Origin: Hyphomicrobiales bacterium
Lineage (GTDB): Bacteria; Pseudomonadota; Alphaproteobacteria; Rhizobiales; Aestuariivirgaceae
Reading direction: 5' to 3'
Assembly (NCBI GenBank): GCA_014380505.1
Contig: JACMJT010000013.1
Location: 1-6,056 of the forward strand
Length of the DNA stretch: 6,056 bases
A program made the position numbers and the translations under genes. This document shows, piece after piece, positions 4,945 through 6,056 of this stretch. The notes under the pieces were generated by a model, which did not search any database, had not been told where the DNA came from, and saw nothing but the letters and a program-made list of their open reading frames with translations. Numbering within the stretch: the first letter of the stretch is position 1; each line of letters starts with the position of its first letter.

Positions 4945-6056
4945 ATGAAAATTCGTGATCTGAAAGTTTTCATCGTCGGCAATCCGCCGCCGGGCTGGGG
5001 CGGACGCTACTTCACGTTCGTCAAGCTCACCACCGACACCGGCATCACCGGCATCGGCGAATGCTATTGCGCGACGTTCGGCCCAAAGGCCATGACGGCG
5101 ATGATCGAAGACACCTTCGGGCGCTACGTCGAAGGCATGGACCCGTTCCACCTCGAGGCCCTGTGGCGAAAGGTCTATGGCTCGGGCTACACGCTGCGGC
5201 CCGACGTTTCCCTCATGGGGGTTCTCTCCGGCATCGAGATCGCGCTGTGGGATATCATCGGCAAGGCCGTAGAGAAACCCGTCTATGAGCTCCTCGGCGG
5301 CCGCGTCCACGAGAAGCTGCGCTCCTACACTTACATCTACCCCGATCTGTCCAAAGGTCAGGATGAGTCCATTTACTGGAATGCCGAAGCCTCCGCCGAG
5401 CGCGCCGCGTATTATGTGAGCCAGGGCTTCACCGCGGTGAAGTTCGATCCGGCCGCCCCCTACTCCGCCTTCGATCCGCGCCAGCCTTCGCTCGAATCGA
5501 TCGAGCTGTGCGTGAAGTTCTGCAAGCTCATCCGCGAGGCCGTGGGCACCAAGGCCGATATGCTGTTCGGCACCCACGGGCAGTTCACCACGGCGGGCGC
5601 CATCCGTTTCGCCAAAAAAATCGAACCCTTCGATCCCCTGTGGTTCGAGGAGCCGGTGCCGCCGGAGAAGCCGGAGGACATGGCCCTGGTGGCGCGGGCC
5701 ACATCGATTCCCGTAGCCACCGGTGAGCGCCTCACCACCAAGTATGAATTTGCCCGTGTGCTGGAATGCCGTGCCGCCTCCATCCTGCAAATGGCGCTGG
5801 GCCGTGTCGGCGGCATCATGGAAGCCAAGAAGATCGCCGCCATGGCGGAAAGCTATTACGCGCAAATTGCTCCCCATCTCTACGCGGGGCCAGTGGAGGG
5901 TGCGGCCAACATCCACTTTGCGGCATCGCTGCCCAACTTCCTCATTCTCGAATCGATCGAGACATGGGGCGGCTTCCACTCCCAAATCCTCAAGAAGCCC
6001 ATGGGCTGGCAAGAGGGCTATGTGATCCTGCCGACGGAGCCTGGCCTTGGCATCGA
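4945..6056 (+). CDS. Enolase-superfamily protein, mandelate racemase/muconate lactonizing type (partial, 3' end missing)
   Basis: 370 codons are visible before the window ends. Relatives are about 390-410 residues, so only a short tail is missing. The capping domain (about 1-125) includes RYFTFVKLTTDTGITGIGE (21-39) and IEIALWDIIGK (101-111). The barrel domain follows with VKFD (165-168), LFGTHGQFT (207-215), WFEEP (233-237), ATGERL (258-263), GRVGG (286-290) and APHLY (309-313). By spacing against mandelate racemase, the metal-ligand positions are 209, 235 and 261: E235 and E261 are present, but 209 is Gly instead of Asp. H311 matches the catalytic His297, while its Asp partner position (284) is Ala. 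H211 may contribute catalysis, as in galactonate dehydratase-like members. The family usually dehydrates or isomerises acid sugars; the substrate here is unknown. The ATG start has AGGGG 6 nt upstream (4934-4938). The gene is divergent from the GMC oxidoreductase gene. Confidence 0.9.
   Translation, partial: MKIRDLKVFIVGNPPPGWGGRYFTFVKLTTDTGITGIGECYCATFGPKAMTAMIEDTFGRYVEGMDPFHLEALWRKVYGSGYTLRPDVSLMGVLSGIEIALWDIIGKAVEKPVYELLGGRVHEKLRSYTYIYPDLSKGQDESIYWNAEASAERAAYYVSQGFTAVKFDPAAPYSAFDPRQPSLESIELCVKFCKLIREAVGTKADMLFGTHGQFTTAGAIRFAKKIEPFDPLWFEEPVPPEKPEDMALVARATSIPVATGERLTTKYEFARVLECRAASILQMALGRVGGIMEAKKIAAMAESYYAQIAPHLYAGPVEGAANIHFAASLPNFLILESIETWGGFHSQILKKPMGWQEGYVILPTEPGLGI

Noticed and set aside
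4888..6012. Long minus-strand open frame (374 codons) opposite the enolase-superfamily gene
   Set aside because: The plus-strand frame carries a full run of family motifs (GIGE, WFEEP, GER, PHL). The antisense translation is Gly/Arg/His-rich with no recognisable domain. It is a codon-bias shadow.

Overview
The window is GC-rich, tightly packed chromosomal DNA that looks alphaproteobacterial, probably Rhizobiales-like. The signs are a BA14K-like Cys-rich tail on a secreted protein, intergenic palindromes of a style common in that class, and 4-bp ATGA/GTGA gene overlaps. Genus cannot be read from the sequence. No RNA gene, CRISPR array, transposase or integrase is visible.

Layout: (1) 1-761, + strand: the C-terminal end of a BaiN/HI0933-like (TIGR03862-type) flavoprotein overlaps by 4 bp a small exported protein with a BA14K-like Cys motif. 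(2) 791-889: a palindromic REP-like doublet. (3) 958-3077, + strand: a two-gene unit overlapping by 4 bp, consisting of an atypical SDR without the usual catalytic Tyr/Lys and a GTG-initiated FAD-linked D-2-hydroxyacid dehydrogenase. (4) 3091-3195: a second doublet of the same repeat family, in the opposite orientation, between convergent genes. (5) 3229-4788, - strand: a complete GMC (choline-dehydrogenase-like) flavin oxidoreductase. (6) 4789-4944: a divergent intergenic region holding different palindromic repeats. (7) 4945 to the window end, + strand: an enolase-superfamily (mandelate racemase/muconate lactonizing type) protein cut by the window end.

The second half reads as a catabolic neighbourhood for a hydroxylated carboxylate or sugar acid. 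It combines an alcohol oxidation (GMC), a possible dehydratase or isomerase (enolase superfamily), a 2-hydroxyacid oxidation (FAD enzyme) and an SDR. The substrate is not identifiable, and joint function is inferred from proximity only.

I see no convincing new multi-gene system. The observations most worth checking are the two oppositely oriented repeat doublets, whose hairpin stem shows a compensatory base-pair change, and two enzymes with non-canonical active sites: the SDR and the enolase-superfamily protein.
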